Shown here one piece after another: positions 60,938 to 64,000 of a stretch of DNA of 64,000 bases. The position numbers and the translations under genes are program-made. Origin of the DNA: Gigaspora margarita (taxonomy: Eukaryota > Glomeromycota > Glomeromycetes > Diversisporales > Gigasporaceae); contig WTPW01001152.1 of NCBI GenBank assembly GCA_009809945.1, positions 44,809 through 108,808 on the forward strand, read 5' to 3'. A model generated the notes under the pieces. The model did not search any database and was not told where the DNA came from. It was given only the letters and a program-made list of their open reading frames with translations. Within the stretch, counting starts at the first letter, position 1; the number at the start of each line of letters is the position of its first letter.

Positions 60938-61129
60938 GTTGAAGGAAGTTACTATTAGTTATGATCTGTTAGTAACAAATGTAAAGTATGTCATATATTC
61001 ATTTAGTATACAACAGGATAAATTAAACGCATGTAAATAATCAAATGCATAACCAATAAACACATAGTAGTTTATATGGCATAAGGCTTTTACGATCCAT
61101 ATGATCAGATGTAACACTAGACAAAGGGG

Positions 61130-61399
61130 TAAATCAGGTGTAACACTGGCAAAGAGGTGCACCATGGTGCATAGTATACACAAAATATAAATTTCATTTT
61201 TTATATATATAATTTTTGAATAAAAATCCAGATGGACGGGTCTTTACTTTATTTAATACTATAATGCCAGGTTATTCTTTTTTAAAATTAAAATTTAACT
61301 TTTATAATTTAAAAAATTTTAAAAATTTTTAAATAAAAGTCTGGCTGGCCAGGCCATTTTTTTGTCTCATGATATGAGAACCAAAAAATTAACTTTATA
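61130..61399 (+). repeat. Dispersed repeat shared with 52,310-52,525
   Basis: TGGCCAGGCCATTTT, TATGAGAACCAAAAAATTAA and a GGTGCACCATGGTGCA palindrome correspond in inverse orientation to the other copy. Confidence 0.6.
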
Positions 61400-61575
61400 T
61401 AGTATAACCCCGCAATAGTCACATTCGCATTAGTCACAATCTTGCTATAGTCACCTCAATTCTTCTATTTAACTAATATACACTATATATAAATTCTTGC
61501 TCGCATTAGTCACAATCTCACAATAGGCACATAGAATGTCTGATTTTGGTATGTGACTATTGCGGGGTTATACTG
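61400..61575. mobile_element. 176-bp Tc1/pogo-like MITE at a TA site
   Basis: The ends TAGTATAACCCCGCAATAGT and ACTATTGCGGGGTTATACTG are near-perfect inverted repeats, flanked by TA (61,398-61,399 and 61,576-61,577). The CAGTATAAC start is of pogo/Tigger style. The interior repeats ATTAGTCACAATC. No coding capacity. Confidence 0.85.
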
Positions 61576-61577
61576 TA

Positions 61578-61940
61578 TGGCCTAATAATAAAAATAATAA
61601 AAATTTATATTGTTTTTAATCTATATTTGATTTTAAAATTATAGAAAAATTATTAAAATAAAATTAATAGATTTGATATAAGGTGGTACAAACCCAAAAA
61701 TAGCTAAATTTACTTATAAAATTTATAGTAAATTGATAGTAAACTAGTAGTAAATTTATGGTAAATTTAATTTAAAAGCTTAAAAATAAATTAATATTAA
61801 AAAATTTTATTAAGATAATATATATTAAAATTTTAACCAGTTATAAAGCTACTTTTCTGATTATAGTAAAAATTAATTTATTAAATTTTATTAAAAATTT
61901 TATAAAATATATTGATTTTAGTTTTTATAATTTTATATTT
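61578..61940. other. AT-rich spacer, no gene seen
   Basis: Low-complexity A/T sequence with repeated AAATTTATAGTAAATT-like words; nothing else supported. Confidence 0.45.
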
Positions 61941-61944
61941 TTAT

Positions 61945-62835
61945 AGGTATGGCAATTTAGAGAAGTTGGTAAGTTGTCACCCTCCAAATAGCAGGTCTAA
62001 GGTTCAAATCCCACTAGTGACACTTTGGAAATTAGACCTGTGTTTCTGTAACTGTTTCTTGTCAATTGGTTGCTTGGTACACTATCTTGAATGGGAGACA
62101 TCAGGTGCACAAAATCCAAGAAACCAGAGAAATAATATATCCGTTTGGCAAGCCCCAAGTGAGAAGTAGCTAAGATCTTTGGCAGTGCTATCAAAGCTGG
62201 AATATTGAAAACTGGAGCCAGAGAATCGAATAACAAGACTTTCGAGAAGGGGATCCACCAACCTGCCACCTGAGTCATACTAGAGGAAAAGAACCTATGT
62301 TTTAGCAGTAGATACCAAGGAAAGAATGCTATATCGACCCTTCTGGACTAATTGGTTTAGAAGTTTGTGGTCTGGTATAAAGACCAGTAGGATAGTGATA
62401 GTAGGTGCTAGGATTGGAGTGAACCTTGCAAGGGCAGAAGTAGGTAGCATAAGTTACCAAAGCATAGATAATACCTGTGTGGGACAGGAACTGCTCTACT
62501 GATTGTTCTGTGAGGATAAACTAGTCTTAAGGGGGATTTCATGATACATCTGGAACTGGCCTTGACTAACTTATATAATGGAGAACTGTACCAGTAATAC
62601 AAGGAGGACCAGCAGGAGAAGTGGGGACCAGAGGGTTTAAATAGGTAACCCCCTAGTTAGGTTACAAGTATAGCAACTAGTGTAGAACCTTCAGGCGGAC
62701 TACTTAAATTAGACAACCAAAAGTTGTACGTGTGGCTAGTTGTACTCTCATTTTTGTAACAAATGTTAGGGTGCCTCTGGAGGACCCACAGTCTGATTAC
62801 TTGAATAAAAACCTTTCCCCATAGTGGAAACTTTG
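61945..62835 (+). mobile_element. tRNA-derived SINE-like retroposon
   Basis: The head resembles a tRNA: an A box TAGAGAAGTTGG at 61,958-61,969 and a perfect B box GGTTCAAATCC at 62,001-62,011, spaced 31 nt. Stem pairing is poor, so it is not a functional tRNA. A body of about 800 bp, less AT-rich than its surroundings, follows, ending near an A-run after ACTTTGATAC. The 3' half is repeated at 11,625-12,035. At nearly 900 bp it is long for a SINE; a composite or pol III-driven element of another kind is possible. The open frames inside are not conserved in the other copy. Confidence 0.65.
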
Positions 62836-62839
62836 ATAC

Positions 62840-63045
62840 AAAAAAAAATCATATATTTTTATCCTTTAAACTTTATTCCAGGCAAATTTGCCTAGAATTT
62901 TTAGAAATATTTACAATTTTTTAAATAAAATAAAAGTTTATTAAGAATATAGGATATACTTTATTTATAGAATATTTTTTTAAAATATATTTTATAAACT
63001 TTATTATAAAAATTTTTTAAAATTATTAATAAACTTTAAAGTAGA
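62840..63045. other. AT-rich spacer
   Basis: Low-complexity A/T sequence; no supported feature. Confidence 0.4.
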
Positions 63046-63232
63046 GGTCTTAATGGGTCAGGTTTGGTCAGGTTTGGGCTTGACCCAGGTCAGACACACT
63101 TGGGTCAAAACCCAATCTGGGTCTGACCCGCCTCATGTCAAACCTGACCCAGGTCTGATCTACTTCATGTCAAATCTGACCCAGGTCTGACCCAACCCAA
63201 CCCACCCTGGGTTGAACCCAGGTCGATAATAG
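63046..63232. repeat. GACCCAGGTC minisatellite
   Basis: Repeats of TGACCCAGGTCTGA with CTTCATGTCAAAT spacers, period about 33 bp in the middle, in both orientations (GGGTCAGGTTTGG at the left). Fold-back potential is high. Confidence 0.8.
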
Positions 63233-63234
63233 TT

Positions 63235-63445
63235 GTTATATAGTAAAGTCTAAATTTTACTATATAAATCGATATTGTCCATTTAAGTAAACTTGTTTGA
63301 AAGAACAAAATGCATATACACTGAAATTTTTATCAAATCAGAGAAATTTTTATTATTTGACTTTTAATTTTTATTTTCAATGAAAAAATTATAATCTTTT
63401 TAAAAAATATGTTTGATGAACGTAAAAATTAAAAGTTAATTTGTG
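63235..63445. mobile_element. Foldback MITE copy 3, partial
   Basis: ATATAGTAAAGTCTAAATTT, TAAATCGAT and ATTTGACTTTTAATTTTTAT match the left arm of the elements at 2,671-3,400; the right arm is lost. Confidence 0.65.
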
Positions 63446-63486
63446 ATCCATATACCAAACAGGGGCTGCATATATTACCATATATA

Positions 63487-63780
63487 GGGGGTCCTTAAAG
63501 CGGGGCAGATCACATGACATACCGTTTTTCCCATTTTTCATTAACTTTAGAGTTAGGGCCCACCTTAGGTTAGGGTTAGAGAAGTTTCTATAGGTAAAAT
63601 TACCTCCCCGCCATTTTTTGTTAATGCTCCAAGGTGGGTTTAGACTACAGTTTCTTCTATTTTTCGCATTTTTCTCTTTTTTTCACTTGTTTTGCTTCGT
63701 CGGGCTGATCCAGGATCATCAAATTTTAACAATTTGATTGGTTAATTATGACGTAATCTGCCCCACTTTAAGGGACCCCC
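63487..63780. mobile_element. 294-bp MITE with about 35-bp terminal inverted repeats
   Basis: GGGGGTCCTTAAAGCGGGGC(AGAT) is inverted at the right end (ATCTGCCCC...AAGGGACCCCC). ATATATA flanks both sides (63,480-63,486 and 63,781-63,787), so the duplication is either TA or up to 7 bp. It contains TTAGGTTAGGGTTAGAG near 63,565. Confidence 0.85.
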
Positions 63781-63787
63781 ATATATA

Positions 63788-64000
63788 GTAAAATTGGAGT
63801 AAATCAATTATTGTTTATCAAATTTCTGGAATCTGGCACTGTCAGAGCAATAGCAAATTTTTTTATTAAGCTAACCTTACTTCTCCACCAATTGAAAGTT
63901 GTAGAGCACATTCTTGCGATTCTAATGGTGGTAAAATCATTAAAATTGGATCAGTAGATCACAAGATATTATTAAAAAACATTTCGCAATCATATAGAGT
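63788..64000. other. Right edge, nothing recognised
   Basis: AT-rich sequence running off the window; no supported gene or repeat. Confidence 0.4.

Larger units (their letters stand above)
57405..61075. repeat. Three copies of a short target repeat, two of them split by insertions
   Basis: TTGAAGGAAGTTA, ATGATCTGTTAGTAAC, GTAAAGTATGTCA and ATACAACAGGAT occur in order at 57,405-57,525, at 57,570-57,582 plus 59,428-59,524 (split by the T-rich element), and at 60,938-61,075 (next to the hAT element). They give empty-site evidence for both insertions. Confidence 0.65.

Noticed and set aside
61945..62025. A tRNA gene
   Set aside because: A and B boxes are present, but the T stem and acceptor stem do not pair; better explained as a SINE head.
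61912..62602. Open frames of 64-93 codons in the SINE-like element
   Set aside because: They are not preserved in the 11.6-kb copy, and no domain is recognised.

Overview
The window looks like nuclear DNA of a filamentous fungus, most likely an arbuscular mycorrhizal fungus (Glomeromycotina, Rhizophagus-like). It is very AT-rich, full of nested transposable elements, and its genes have short GT-AG introns. The recognisable genes are Sel1-repeat/protein-kinase genes and a multicopy ion-channel family, both of which I associate with that lineage. The placement is inference from gene families and composition, not from a marker gene. I found no rRNA genes, credible tRNA genes, bacterial operons or CRISPR arrays.

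The core (about 12.7-51.3 kb) is a decayed tandem array on the minus strand. It holds four paralogues (A 12,748-17,911; B 19,344-23,419; C 32,787-36,691; D about 47,152-50,861) of one gene that joins an N-terminal WD40-like (beta-propeller) region to a C-terminal TRP-type six-helix ion-transport domain and a coiled-coil tail. B is the best preserved: eight exons, a deduced product of about 1,093 aa, and one 1-bp frameshift. C keeps all eight exons but has several homopolymer frameshifts and one stop. D and A are clearly pseudogenes, and A is also truncated and interrupted by a hAT-type element. Between the channels, on the plus strand, lie two broken Sel1-repeat/kinase genes (26.8-29.3 kb and 38.2-39.6 kb). 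The repeating unit is [promoter block relic - channel gene - promoter block - Sel1-kinase - spacer]. A block of about 110 bp upstream of the channel start is kept in six copies, two of them without a gene.

The flanks are mobile-element graveyards. To the left are a 1.9-kb T-rich repeat, foldback MITEs, a hAT transposase pseudogene (4.5-5.6 kb) and several more MITEs. To the right are a foldback element with about 0.5-kb arms and a 9-bp target duplication (52.5-53.6 kb), a MULE/FAR1-type transposase pseudogene (54.6-57.1 kb), an inverted copy of the T-rich repeat (57.6-59.4 kb), a hAT-type element with an 8-bp target duplication (59.5-60.9 kb) and a tRNA-derived SINE-like retroposon (61.9-62.8 kb). 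Many insertions can be dated relative to one another, because empty sites survive in paralogous copies in the same window.

Sequence quality matters here. There is a 706-bp N gap at 42,405-43,110, and scattered single Ns lie at 20,634-20,737, exactly where B and C are nearly identical. Most frameshifts in B and C fall in or near A/T runs, so some may be sequencing errors rather than real lesions.
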